15,272 bases of DNA from positions 1 to 15,272 of the forward strand of contig DATGKD010000199.1 of NCBI GenBank assembly GCA_035294855.1. The letters are read 5' to 3'. Shown here in pieces: positions 1 through 6,492 of this stretch. How positions within the stretch are numbered: the first letter of the stretch is position 1; each line of letters begins with the position of its first letter. The notes beneath the pieces are model-generated. The model worked only from the letters and a program-made list of their open reading frames with translations, did not search any database and was not told where the DNA came from. Both the position numbers and the translations under genes were made by a program. Source of the DNA: DATGKD01 sp035294855. GTDB lineage: Bacteria > Actinomycetota > Acidimicrobiia > Acidimicrobiales > UBA8190.

Positions 1-119
1 TTGGTGACCCAGACGATCTTCGTGTCGGCCTTGGTGTACTGCGCGGGGTCGAGGACGAAGTCGAACACCTCCTCCGGGGTGACCCCTCGCACCACTGCCG
101 TTCCCTCACCTCGGATCAT
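1..119 (-). CDS. SRPBCC / polyketide-cyclase-like protein, N-terminal fragment
   Basis: The first 39 codons of a minus-strand gene are present; the rest lies beyond the left edge. The visible protein begins MIRGEGTAVV and continues with a segment of the form V-T-P-E-E-V-F-D-F-V-L-D-P-A-Q-Y. That matches the opening beta strand and first helix of SRPBCC (START/Bet v1-like) proteins, small cup-shaped folds that bind hydrophobic ligands or act as cyclases. The ATG at 119-117 is preceded by a GAGGGAG Shine-Dalgarno-like stretch at a suitable distance, which supports this start. A TAGTCT box at 160-155 (minus) could be its -10. The substrate cannot be judged from so short a piece. Family assignment is fairly likely, function unknown. 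Confidence 0.65.
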   Translation of the reverse strand, partial: MIRGEGTAVVRGVTPEEVFDFVLDPAQYTKADTKIVWVT

Positions 120-485
120 GGCCTCGCTCCCTCGCAGAAACCGCTGTTGCGCGCAGACTACCGATCGCCTCTCCGGCTGCCCGGGCCGCCCCCGGAACCA
201 GGGTCGCAGGCCGCACGGGGTGCTTGCCGGACCAACGGCTGTTGGGCAAGTGTTGGGCCGCTCGAGGGCGCCCGGTGACCCTCGTTTGCCACCGTGACGG
301 CAGGCGAAACGAGGGCCATCGAGGCGGGCAGCCAGGGGCTGGGCGCAGAGGTGGAGGGGAGGGGCAAGACGGTGGTGAACCATCGCTGTCGTGACTACTG
401 CTTCCGCTGCGACCTACTGCGGTTCCTTCGGGCGGTCCTCAGCAACATGGCCGCCAAGCCGCCCTCCGCGGCCTGAGCGTTCCGG
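120..485. other. Intergenic stretch with one strong hairpin, no convincing gene
   Basis: Between the SRPBCC start and the terminator region of the amidase I see no convincing gene. A 60-codon ORF from GTG 294 to 476 exists, but its start lies inside a hairpin, it has no Shine-Dalgarno and it resembles no family. The leftmost part should hold the SRPBCC promoter. The main structure is the hairpin at 279-315, listed separately. Confidence 0.5.
279..315. repeat. Inverted repeat / strong hairpin
   Basis: CCCTCGTTT (279-287) pairs with AAACGAGGG (307-315), and the stem continues with GCC (288-290) against GGC (303-305) across a single bulged G at 306. The loop is about 12 nt. This makes a 12-bp stem between the amidase stop and the SRPBCC start. 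It has no T tract, so it may be a processing or attenuation structure, a distal terminator of the minus-strand operon, or an operator. Confidence 0.5.
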
Positions 486-530
486 CCGGCGACCGACCAC
501 CTGTCGCCGGGCAGCCCCGTCCGCCGGGGC
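486..530 (-). terminator. Two tandem hairpins downstream of the first amidase gene
   Basis: Starting 7 nt beyond the amidase stop, GCCCCG (514-519) pairs with CGGGGC (525-530) around a 5-nt loop. A second hairpin lies beyond it: CCGGCGAC (486-493) with GTCGCCGG (503-510) around a 9-nt loop. Neither has a U tract, which is common for GC-rich actinobacterial terminators. The position just after the stop codon supports a role in ending or stabilising the hydratase-amidase transcript. Confidence 0.45.
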
Positions 531-537
531 CTCGCCC

Positions 538-1647
538 TCACAGGGTGGCGATGGCGTCTTCCAGCCGCATGGCCGCGCCCACGAGTTGTTCGTCGGCGTT
601 GGTGGCTCCGATGAGCTGGATGCTCGCGGGCAGGGGGCCGTCGGTGGGAACCGGCAGCGCCACCGCGGGGGCGCCCGCCATGTTGACCGGCAGCGTGCAG
701 CGCGCCACGAGGAGCTCTTCGCCGTCGTCGAGCCGGGGCGGGAAGATCGTCAACGTCGGTGTGGCGATCACGTCGAACTGCCGGAAGACGGTGTCGAGCC
801 GGTCGACCCAACGCTGACGGGCAGCACGCGCCGACGCGATCGTCTCGGCGTCGACACCCTCACCCAGATGCAGCCGGTCGCGCACGTCGTCGCCGATCCC
901 ATCCGGTCGACGTTGCACGAGCTCGGCGTTGCTCTGCCACGCCTCGGTGACGAGCAACATGCCGGTGGCCACGTTGACCTCGTCCCACTCGGCAAGGATC
1001 AAGTCCTGAACGTCCCACTCGACGGCACGCAGCGCGGCATCGATAGCGGCGTCGATGCGAGGCTCGGCCTCGATGCGCAATCTGCCGACGCGCAACGCGT
1101 CGACGGTCTGGGCGGCGAACCCGGGCTCGAGCAGCTGCATGCCGGTCTCGAGCCCACGCGCGTCGCGCGCCATCGGACCCACGGTGTCGAAGCTCGGCGA
1201 CAAGGGCCACACACCATCGAGGGGGACCCGTCCGAACGTCGTCTTCAAGCCTGCGGTCCCACAACACGCGGACGGAATGCGGACCGAGCCGCCCGTGTCG
1301 GACCCGTAGGCGACATCGGCCTCCCCGGTCGCGACCGCCACCGCCGAACCGCTCGACGAGCCGCCGGGCACGAGCGCAGGGTCGAGCGGGTTGACGGGCG
1401 TCCCGAACCACGGGTTCACCCCCGTGACCCCGAGCGCGAGCTCGTGCAGGTTCGTCCGGCCGACGACGCGGGCTCCCGCGGCGCGCGCCCCCGCCATGCA
1501 CCTGGCGTCGGCCGCCGCCGGCTGCGCCTCGTCGGCGACGGCGCGGCAGCCCGCCGTGGTCGGCACCCCCTCCATATCGATCAGGTCCTTCACGGCGAGC
1601 CGCAACCCTGAACCGGACGCGTCGAAGCGCGTGATGAAGGTCGACAC
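538..1647 (-). CDS. Amidase-signature family hydrolase (compact, 369 aa)
   Basis: Hydrolyses a carboxamide, substrate unknown. The amidase-signature core is clear: Lys20 in L-A-V-K-D, the glycine/serine stretch G-G-S-S-S-G-S at 95-101 with the cis-Ser at Ser97, and nucleophile Ser121 in D-T-G-G-S-V-R-I-P. The Ser97-Ser121 spacing of 24 is what the family shows, so the Ser-cisSer-Lys triad is intact. The protein is short for the family (usually 450-500 aa) because it lacks most of the N-terminal helical region before the catalytic lysine. I chose GTG 1647 because AGAAGG lies just upstream and the reading frame further upstream overlaps the hydratase and does not look like protein. It follows the MaoC-type gene on the same strand after 77 bp, so co-transcription is likely. 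It could act on acyl-amides or on small metabolite amides; there is no GatB/GatC neighbour, so glutamyl-tRNA amidotransferase is unlikely. Confidence 0.88.
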   Translation of the reverse strand: MSTFITRFDASGSGLRLAVKDLIDMEGVPTTAGCRAVADEAQPAAADARCMAGARAAGARVVGRTNLHELALGVTGVNPWFGTPVNPLDPALVPGGSSSGSAVAVATGEADVAYGSDTGGSVRIPSACCGTAGLKTTFGRVPLDGVWPLSPSFDTVGPMARDARGLETGMQLLEPGFAAQTVDALRVGRLRIEAEPRIDAAIDAALRAVEWDVQDLILAEWDEVNVATGMLLVTEAWQSNAELVQRRPDGIGDDVRDRLHLGEGVDAETIASARAARQRWVDRLDTVFRQFDVIATPTLTIFPPRLDDGEELLVARCTLPVNMAGAPAVALPVPTDGPLPASIQLIGATNADEQLVGAAMRLEDAIATL

Positions 1648-1724
1648 CGTGGAACCTTCTAGCCCACATGGGCGGGCACCGCACCATGCCGGACGGCGGC
1701 GCCCCGGGCGGCCCCGCCGGAGCG

Positions 1725-2582
1725 CTAGCGGGCGAAGGTGAAGGATCCCCCGTCGATCACGGTCTCGCCGCGCTGGTTGACGGTCGAGAAGCGCGCCCCG
1801 TCGTCGTCGTTCCAGATGGAGACGGTCAGCGTGTCGCCCGGGTAGGTCGGCCGGGAGAACCGCCCGTGCATGGACCCGAAGCGCGCCGCGTCCGATCCGC
1901 ACAGCGAGTGCAACAGGGCCCGGCCCGTGAACCCATAGGTGCACAGCCCGTGGAGGATGGGCCGCTCGAACCCGGCGCGCTTGGCGAAGACCGGATCGGA
2001 GTGCAGGGGGTTGCGGTCGCCCGACAACCGGTACAGCAGCGCCTGGTCCGCCCGGGTGGCATAGGTGACCACCTCGTCCGGCTCGCGATCGAGGGCGGGT
2101 CGTGACGCTGCGGAGGGCCCGCGTTCGCCGCCGAACCCCCCCTCGCCCCTGATGAACAGCGCGGTGGTCGTGACGAAGCGCTCCTCACCGGTGGCGGCGT
2201 CGACCGAGGTCGATTCCCCGACGACGACCGCGCCCGACCCCTTGTCGTAGATCCCCGTCACCACGCTCGTCGTGCGGATCTTGCCGTCGGCCGGGATCGG
2301 GCCCGACAACCGGATGGTCTGCTCGCCGTGGACGAGCATGGCGGGGTCGAACGACCCGAGCGAGGCCCGCGGCGGGCCACCTCCCCCGATCACCGCCGCG
2401 AACGTCGGGAGCACTCGCTGGGTCACCTCCGCGGAGTTCTCCGTCGTGTACTCGAGCTCGAACCCGGTGGGATCGAGCGACCCCGCCCCGACCCCGAGCG
2501 CATACAGGAGACAGTCCTTCGACGTCCACGAGCGCTCCACGGGCTCGGAGGCCGAGCCGACGACGTCGAGGTTGAGGGGCAT
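1725..2582 (-). CDS. MaoC-type double-hotdog enoyl-CoA hydratase (hydratase 2-like)
   Basis: Predicted to hydrate trans-2-enoyl-CoA to (R)-3-hydroxyacyl-CoA in the cytoplasm, in beta-oxidation of fatty acid or sterol side chains. The 285-residue protein has the length of two-hotdog hydratases. The N-terminal half (about 10-145) is the degenerate hotdog. The C-terminal half (about 170-285) carries the hydratase-2 motif L-S-G-D-R-N-P-L-H at 186-194, giving catalytic Asp189 and His194, followed by the R-P-I-L-H-G segment at 207-212. The start at ATG 2582 has an excellent AAGGAG site 6 nt upstream. It heads a minus-strand operon with the amidase and is divergent from a MerR-type regulator. A TATATT box at 2616-2611 is the likely -10 and lies between GTTAC elements, so its expression is probably controlled there. 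The substrate chain length is not visible. Confidence 0.9.
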   Translation of the reverse strand: MPLNLDVVGSASEPVERSWTSKDCLLYALGVGAGSLDPTGFELEYTTENSAEVTQRVLPTFAAVIGGGGPPRASLGSFDPAMLVHGEQTIRLSGPIPADGKIRTTSVVTGIYDKGSGAVVVGESTSVDAATGEERFVTTTALFIRGEGGFGGERGPSAASRPALDREPDEVVTYATRADQALLYRLSGDRNPLHSDPVFAKRAGFERPILHGLCTYGFTGRALLHSLCGSDAARFGSMHGRFSRPTYPGDTLTVSIWNDDDGARFSTVNQRGETVIDGGSFTFAR

Positions 2583-2602
2583 GGCGAGCTCCTTCCAGAT
2601 TC

Positions 2603-2637
2603 GTTACGCCAATATATGTAACATGAAAATCTGTTAC
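2603..2637. promoter_or_regulatory. Divergent operator: three GTTAC elements at 15-bp spacing
   Basis: GTTAC (2603-2607), GTAAC (2618-2622) and GTTAC (2633-2637) start exactly 15 bp apart and alternate in orientation. They form two overlapping inverted repeats that share the middle half-site. The right-hand pair extends to TGTAACA and TGTTACG with 8 bp between. The whole element lies in a 64-bp AT-rich island between the hydratase and regulator genes and overlaps both predicted -10 boxes. That geometry fits an operator shared by the two promoters, bound by the adjacent MerR-like protein or by an unlinked TetR/MarR-type factor. Confidence 0.65.
2611..2616 (-). promoter_or_regulatory. Predicted -10 box of the hydratase-amidase operon
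   Basis: On the minus strand the hexamer TATATT occurs 28 bp before the hydratase start codon, in an otherwise very GC-rich neighbourhood. A weak TCGTAA could serve as -35 at a 17-bp distance. The box is enclosed by the first two GTTAC elements, so a bound regulator would block it. Confidence 0.5.
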
Positions 2638-2640
2638 GAT
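2635..2640 (+). promoter_or_regulatory. Predicted -10 box for leaderless regulator transcript
   Basis: TACGAT (TANNNT type) ends 6 nt before GTG 2647. This places the expected transcription start at the G of the start codon. No Shine-Dalgarno is present, which agrees with leaderless initiation as is common in Actinomycetota. The box overlaps the third GTTAC element. Confidence 0.5.
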
Positions 2641-2646
2641 CAATTC

Positions 2647-3117
2647 GTGCCCTCGGCCCTCCCCCGACCGCCGCGGCCGCGTCCGCGTCCGGCACGACGT
2701 GCGGACTCCGGCGCCATGACGGTGGACCAGGTGGCGCGCGCGGCCGGGACCACGACCCGCCACGTGCGCGCGCTGCAGTCCCACGGCGTCCTCCCCCACC
2801 CTCACCTCGTGGGCCGGACCGGCTACTACGACGGCCACCACCTCGAGCGCCTCCGCGCCGTGCTGCGGTTGCAAGACGAGGGATTCTCGATCGCCGCCAT
2901 CGCGGCACTGCTGCACGCGTGGGAATCGGGTGCGACGCTCGCCCAGGTGCTCGGGCTCCCGCCACGCGGGCGTGTCGCCAGCGAACGCGACGCCGCCGAC
3001 TTCTTCGACGGTTGGCCCGCCGGGCACAAGGGCCGGCTCTTGTCGGTGGTGCCCACCACCGTCCTCGCGCCCAGCGTCCTCGCGCCCAGCGTCCTCGAGC
3101 AGCCCGCGGCGTCCTGA
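2647..3117 (+). CDS. Small MerR-family-like transcriptional regulator
   Basis: A winged-helix DNA-binding protein of 156 aa if GTG 2647 is used. Residues 24-90 read as a MerR HTH: T-V-D-Q-V-A-R-A-A-G then T-T-R-H-V-R-A-L-Q (recognition helix), a wing with G-R-T-G-Y-Y-D at 56-62, and the helix pair L-E-R-L-R-A-V-L-R-L-Q-D-E-G-F-S. The usual long dimerisation coil and effector domain are short, and I see no conserved cysteines for metal sensing. Before the HTH is a Pro/Arg-rich tail (5-18). Translation from ATG 2716 would omit the tail, and ATG 2623 is also in frame but overlaps the operator. I prefer 2647 because of the TANNNT box 6 nt upstream. It is divergent from the hydratase operon, which it may control, and 72 bp before the oxidoreductase. 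The C-terminus contains a short tandem repeat. Confidence 0.75.
   Translation: MPSALPRPPRPRPRPARRADSGAMTVDQVARAAGTTTRHVRALQSHGVLPHPHLVGRTGYYDGHHLERLRAVLRLQDEGFSIAAIAALLHAWESGATLAQVLGLPPRGRVASERDAADFFDGWPAGHKGRLLSVVPTTVLAPSVLAPSVLEQPAAS
3061..3097 (+). repeat. 15-bp tandem repeat within the regulator gene
   Basis: GTCCTCGCGCCCAGC occurs twice back to back (3061-3075, 3076-3090), followed by a partial third copy (GTCCTCG, 3091-3097). It encodes V-L-A-P-S repeated in the last 20 residues of the MerR-like protein. The 15-bp unit keeps the reading frame, so slippage would only change tail length. Confidence 0.85.
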
Positions 3118-3189
3118 ACACACCACAGGTGCCGCGCCCCGAACGCGGGCGTGCGTTGTCTCGTCGACCGTCTCTGTGAGGATGACGGC

Positions 3190-4785
3190 GTGGTGAGCGC
3201 GCGCGAACTGCTGGGCGAGGTGGGCCTGCCTGCCCCGGTGGCCGAGCTCGCCGGGCGCCACTGGGACGTGCTCGTGATCGGCGCCGGCCACAACGGGCTC
3301 ACCGCGGCGGCGTACCTCGCGCGCGCGGGGAAACGCGTGCTCGTCCTCGAGCGACACAGCCGTGTCGGCGGCGCCTGCACGCTCGACCAACCCTTCGGCG
3401 ACCCCGCGTGGCGTATCAGCCCGTGCGCGTACGTAGTCGGGCTGCTCCACCCTCAGGTGGTCGCCGAGCTGGGCCTGCATCAACGCGGCTACCGGGTCCA
3501 TGTCGTCGACCCGCACCTGTGGTGCCCGTTCGAGGACGGATCGTCGCTCGCGCTGTGGGACGACCCCACCAAGAGCGCCGCTGCTGTTGCCCGGGTCGCG
3601 CCACGCGACGTCGACGGGTACGTCGCGTACCAGGCGCTCTTCGACAGGGTGCGCACCGCGCTGCGCCTCGGCCGCCGCGACACGTGGGTCGGCGACGCTC
3701 CCGCACGCGGCGAGATCGAGGAGTTGCTCGGCGACGACGGCGAGGCCAAGGAGGTGGTGTTCGGGGCCTCGATCGCCGACGTCCTCGCCCGCTACGTGCG
3801 CGACGAGCGTCTCGTCACGGCGCTGCACGGCCAGGGGATCATCGGCACCTATGCAGGGCCTCGGGACCCGGGGACGGCCGCCGTCCACCTGATGCACGCC
3901 TCGGGCTCCCTCGAGGGGCGGCCCGGCGCGTGGGGCTACGTCGAGGGCGGCATGGGCATGGTGTCGTTCGCGCTTGCCGACGCGGCGATCGACGCCGGGG
4001 CGGTGCTTGCCACCGGCGTGAGCGTGGCACGGGTGCTTCCGGGCACGGGCGTCGAGCTCGAGGCGGGCGACGTCGTGCGAGCGCCCGTCGTGGTCTCCAA
4101 CGCCGACCCCCGCCGAACCGTTTCGTTGTGCGCCGACGGCGTGCCCGAGGAGTTCCGCCGGCGGGTGGCCGCGTGGCGCACCGAGAGCCCCGTGGTGAAG
4201 GTCAACTGCGCCCTCACGCGGATTCCGAGCTTCTCGGCCGCGCCCCAAGGATTCGCCCCCGAGCGGGCCATGGTGACGATCTCCACCGGCATCGACGCCA
4301 CGCAGGCGGCGTGCGAGAGCAGTCGGCGGGGCGTGCCGTCACCGGCGTGGTGCGAGCTGTACTTCCAGACCGCCTACGACCCCTCGGTCGCACCGCCCGG
4401 CGGCCACACCATGAGCGCCTTCGCGCAGTACGTGCCCTACGAGCTCGAGAGCGGCGACTGGTCCCGCCGGCGCGAGGACATCGGGGACATGGTGATCGGG
4501 GCCATCGCCCGGTTCGCCCCCGACGTCGCCGACACGATCGTCCGCCGCGAGGTGCTCGGCCCCCCCGACATCGAAGCCAGGGTGGGGCTGACCGGAGGCC
4601 ACATCTTCCAAGGCGAGTGCCTGCCGGACCAGATGTGGGCGCACCGCTTCGCGCCCCGAACCCCGGTGCCCGGGCTGTACCTCTGCGGGGCGGCGACACA
4701 TCCCGGAGGCAGCGTCATGGCCATCAACGGCCGCAACGCGGCGATGGCCGTGCTCGACGACCTGACGTCGAGCGCCGCCCGCTGA
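3190..4785 (+). CDS. FAD-dependent oxidoreductase, phytoene desaturase / PYROXD2 type
   Basis: A flavin amine-oxidase/desaturase superfamily enzyme of 531 aa, predicted to bind FAD and oxidise a lipid-like or isoprenoid substrate. The N-terminal Rossmann motif D-V-L-V-I-G-A-G-H-N-G (26-36), the acidic residue closing the second strand (Glu54) and R-V-G-G-A (58-62) bind FAD. The C-terminal FAD motif P-G-L-Y-L-C-G-A-A-T-H-P-G-G-S-V-M-A (494-511) completes the fold. The GHNGL variant and the length suit the PYROXD2-like branch better than carotenoid CrtI, and no other carotenoid gene is in the window. Start choice: GTG 3190 follows GAGG with 8 nt spacing; GTG 3193 is equally possible. TTGTCT (3156-3161) and GAGGAT (3178-3183) could also be a promoter giving a leaderless transcript. 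The gene converges on the lipoprotein gene with 30 bp between. Confidence 0.88.
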   Translation: MVSARELLGEVGLPAPVAELAGRHWDVLVIGAGHNGLTAAAYLARAGKRVLVLERHSRVGGACTLDQPFGDPAWRISPCAYVVGLLHPQVVAELGLHQRGYRVHVVDPHLWCPFEDGSSLALWDDPTKSAAAVARVAPRDVDGYVAYQALFDRVRTALRLGRRDTWVGDAPARGEIEELLGDDGEAKEVVFGASIADVLARYVRDERLVTALHGQGIIGTYAGPRDPGTAAVHLMHASGSLEGRPGAWGYVEGGMGMVSFALADAAIDAGAVLATGVSVARVLPGTGVELEAGDVVRAPVVVSNADPRRTVSLCADGVPEEFRRRVAAWRTESPVVKVNCALTRIPSFSAAPQGFAPERAMVTISTGIDATQAACESSRRGVPSPAWCELYFQTAYDPSVAPPGGHTMSAFAQYVPYELESGDWSRRREDIGDMVIGAIARFAPDVADTIVRREVLGPPDIEARVGLTGGHIFQGECLPDQMWAHRFAPRTPVPGLYLCGAATHPGGSVMAINGRNAAMAVLDDLTSSAAR

Positions 4786-4815
4786 TCGCCCATCGGGCCG
4801 GACCCAGCGCCGCCG

Positions 4816-5868
4816 TCAGCGGTAGGCGACCACGTCCCCTGATGCGTCGGTGGCCAGACAGAACGACGTCGACGCGCACGACACCGACGTAAGAGCCGCC
4901 CCCGAACCGACACGAATCGGTGCCGACCAGCCCGCGGGTGACCGGTAGACGATGGCGTGTCCGGCGTTGTCCACGCCGACGCAGAACGTGGCCCCGACGC
5001 ACGACACCCCGACGATGCTCGCCGGCCCGTTCGCCGACCCGGCCGTGTCCACCATCTGCGGGGCCGTCCAGGTGTTGCCGTTCCAGGCCAACACGTCGCC
5101 GCTGCTGTCGCCGGTGAGACAGAACGAGGCGCTCGTGCACGACACCGACTCGAGGGCACCCTGGGTGTCCTGGTCCCCAGGCTGTGCCCACGACGAGCCG
5201 TTCCACATCGCCGTGCCACCTCCCTCGGTGGCGACACAGAAGTTCGGGTCGGGGCACGACGAGCCGGTCGGCCCGCCCCACGCGCCGGAGGTACCGGACC
5301 ACCGCGAGCCGTTGTAGCGGAAGGCATCACCTTCCCCGTCGACCATAGTGCAGAAGGTGGGGCTGGCGCAGGCAAGCGACTGCAACCGGGCCGGGGCCGG
5401 CACCGACAGCGGCGGGCCCCACGAGGAGCCGTTCCACACCGTGGTCTGCGGGTTGCCCATGGACGCCATGCAGAAGCTCTGGCCCACGCAGGACACGTAC
5501 GCCTTGCCGGCGGCCGGCGTCCCGACGCCGAGCGGTTGGGCGCCGGACCAGAAACCGGCAAAGGCGTAGGCGTTCCCGGCGTCGTCGACGACGACGCAGA
5601 ACTGGGGGGTGGGGCACGACGACGCCAAGAGCTGGTGACCCTTGGCGACCGGCAGTGGGGCGGACCAACCCGAGCCGCTCGGGCTCGGCGCGCCTGTCGT
5701 CGTGGTCGTCGAAGGAGGTGGCGGCGAGGCGGTCGTCGACGTGGCGGCGTGCGACAGCGGGTGCGACACCGACGGCGAGCTGCTGCACGATGTCGCGGCC
5801 GCCGCGAGCGCGACACCCACGACCGCCACCCCGAGCCGCGGTGTCCACCGGTGACAAGCGTGTCGCAT
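4816..5868 (-). CDS. Secreted lipoprotein with seven Cys-x5-Cys repeats, probable beta-propeller
   Basis: A 350-residue exported protein of unknown function. Residues 1-27 form a lipoprotein signal peptide ending in a lipobox-like A-A-T-S-C, so Cys28 would be lipidated and anchored to the membrane. A Ser/Thr/Pro linker (about 29-66) follows. The rest consists of seven repeats of about 38-46 residues, each containing S-C-x5-C (Cys pairs 85/91, 127/133, 167/173, 205/211, 244/250, 290/296, 331/337), then D/G-x-G and usually N-G-S-x-W-S-x-P. The final repeat stops before the W-S-x-P part, while the segment G-W-S-A-P-L-P lies before the first repeat (67-73). This is the velcro closure expected of a seven-bladed propeller with one disulfide per blade. 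The start ATG 5868 follows GAAGAAG closely. It lies 27 bp after a small Cys-rich gene. The fold is inference; a ligand-binding or surface role is likely. Confidence 0.85.
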   Translation of the reverse strand: MRHACHRWTPRLGVAVVGVALAAAATSCSSSPSVSHPLSHAATSTTASPPPPSTTTTTGAPSPSGSGWSAPLPVAKGHQLLASSCPTPQFCVVVDDAGNAYAFAGFWSGAQPLGVGTPAAGKAYVSCVGQSFCMASMGNPQTTVWNGSSWGPPLSVPAPARLQSLACASPTFCTMVDGEGDAFRYNGSRWSGTSGAWGGPTGSSCPDPNFCVATEGGGTAMWNGSSWAQPGDQDTQGALESVSCTSASFCLTGDSSGDVLAWNGNTWTAPQMVDTAGSANGPASIVGVSCVGATFCVGVDNAGHAIVYRSPAGWSAPIRVGSGAALTSVSCASTSFCLATDASGDVVAYR

Positions 5869-5895
5869 CTTCTTCGTGCCGCCCGCGAAGATGGG

Positions 5896-6147
5896 CTACC
5901 GCGACCTGCGTGCCTCGACGCGACGAGAGCGGCGGACGTCCTTGGCGTGACGCCAGGCGATGAGCAGGGCGTCGACGGGGTCCTTCGTGACACCGAGCAC
6001 GGCGCCGCCGCACAGATCGCAGCGCACCTCGCGGGGACAGCAGGCGGGCACGGTTCGCCGACGCAGAGGGGGATCGAAGACCGCCCACCGCAGCAGCCGC
6101 GCGTGCGGTGGCAGCAGGACCGTGAGCCTGGCGGGTGCTTCGTTCAT
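5896..6147 (-). CDS. Small four-cysteine basic protein, unknown function
   Basis: An 83-residue ORF that I do not recognise. Support for its being real: GAGGTG lies upstream of ATG 6147, G/C dominates codon third positions (roughly four fifths), and it ends just 27 bp before the lipoprotein gene on the same strand, suggesting an operon. It has C-C at 36-37 and C-x2-C at 43-46 (C-D-L-C-G-G), resembling half of a zinc ribbon. The segment K-D-P-V-D-A-L-L-I-A-W-R-H is amphipathic and the tail is rich in arginine. No signal peptide or membrane helix is seen, so it is probably cytoplasmic. A nucleic-acid-binding role is conceivable but unsupported. The overlapping plus-strand ORF is less protein-like. 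Confidence 0.5.
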   Translation of the reverse strand: MNEAPARLTVLLPPHARLLRWAVFDPPLRRRTVPACCPREVRCDLCGGAVLGVTKDPVDALLIAWRHAKDVRRSRRVEARRSR

Positions 6148-6492
6148 GGGGCGCACCTCGACCACTTCATCCCGTCCCAGCCCGCCGCACGCGGACGTGT
6201 GCGCGTACGAGCACCGTCGATCCTCGCCACCAGCCAACCCCCCGCTTCCGATCCGGGCTCCCCCCAACATGCCCCGGAACGACAGGGGCGACACTAGCCA
6301 GCACCCCCCGGGTATCGGCAGCACCGCCGGCGCCCTTCACGGAATTCACCGGTCTGTCCGATCGGATACGACGGCCCGCCGGCCCCCCAAGAGGTGCGAC
6401 CGTCGCACGAGCCCCCGGACCCGGCCACGCTCCGGGCCTGGGCGTCGGTAGCCTGGCAAGGGCACCCGGCGGGCGGACCACCTGCGAGGGAG
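6148..6492. other. Divergent intergenic region before the acyltransferase
   Basis: About 345 bp separate the small Cys protein from the acyltransferase start at 6493 (246 bp if GTG 6394 is used). It should carry both promoters. Candidate -10 boxes are TAGTGT at 6296-6291 (minus) and TAGCCT at 6449-6454 (plus), neither with a good -35. A short palindrome CCGATCGG lies at 6359-6366. I see no gene or RNA here. Confidence 0.4.

Noticed and set aside
294..476. 60-codon plus-strand ORF in the left intergenic region
   Set aside because: No ribosome binding site, start inside a hairpin, no recognisable features.
391..1611. Plus-strand open frame of 406 codons opposite the first amidase
   Set aside because: The amidase-signature motifs on the minus strand are decisive; this frame is Arg/Gly/His-rich and matches nothing.
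2185..4248. Minus-strand open frame of 687 codons across the regulator and oxidoreductase
   Set aside because: It is antisense to two well-recognised proteins, is very rich in Arg/Gly/Pro/His and shows no family motif: a GC-rich shadow frame.
3408..4892. Plus-strand open frame of 494 codons inside the oxidoreductase gene
   Set aside because: Arginine-rich frame-shifted reading of a gene whose FAD motifs are intact in the other frame.
4957..6297. Plus-strand open frame of 446 codons opposite the lipoprotein
   Set aside because: The minus strand encodes a signal peptide and seven regular repeats; the plus frame has shadow composition (Arg, Gly, His).
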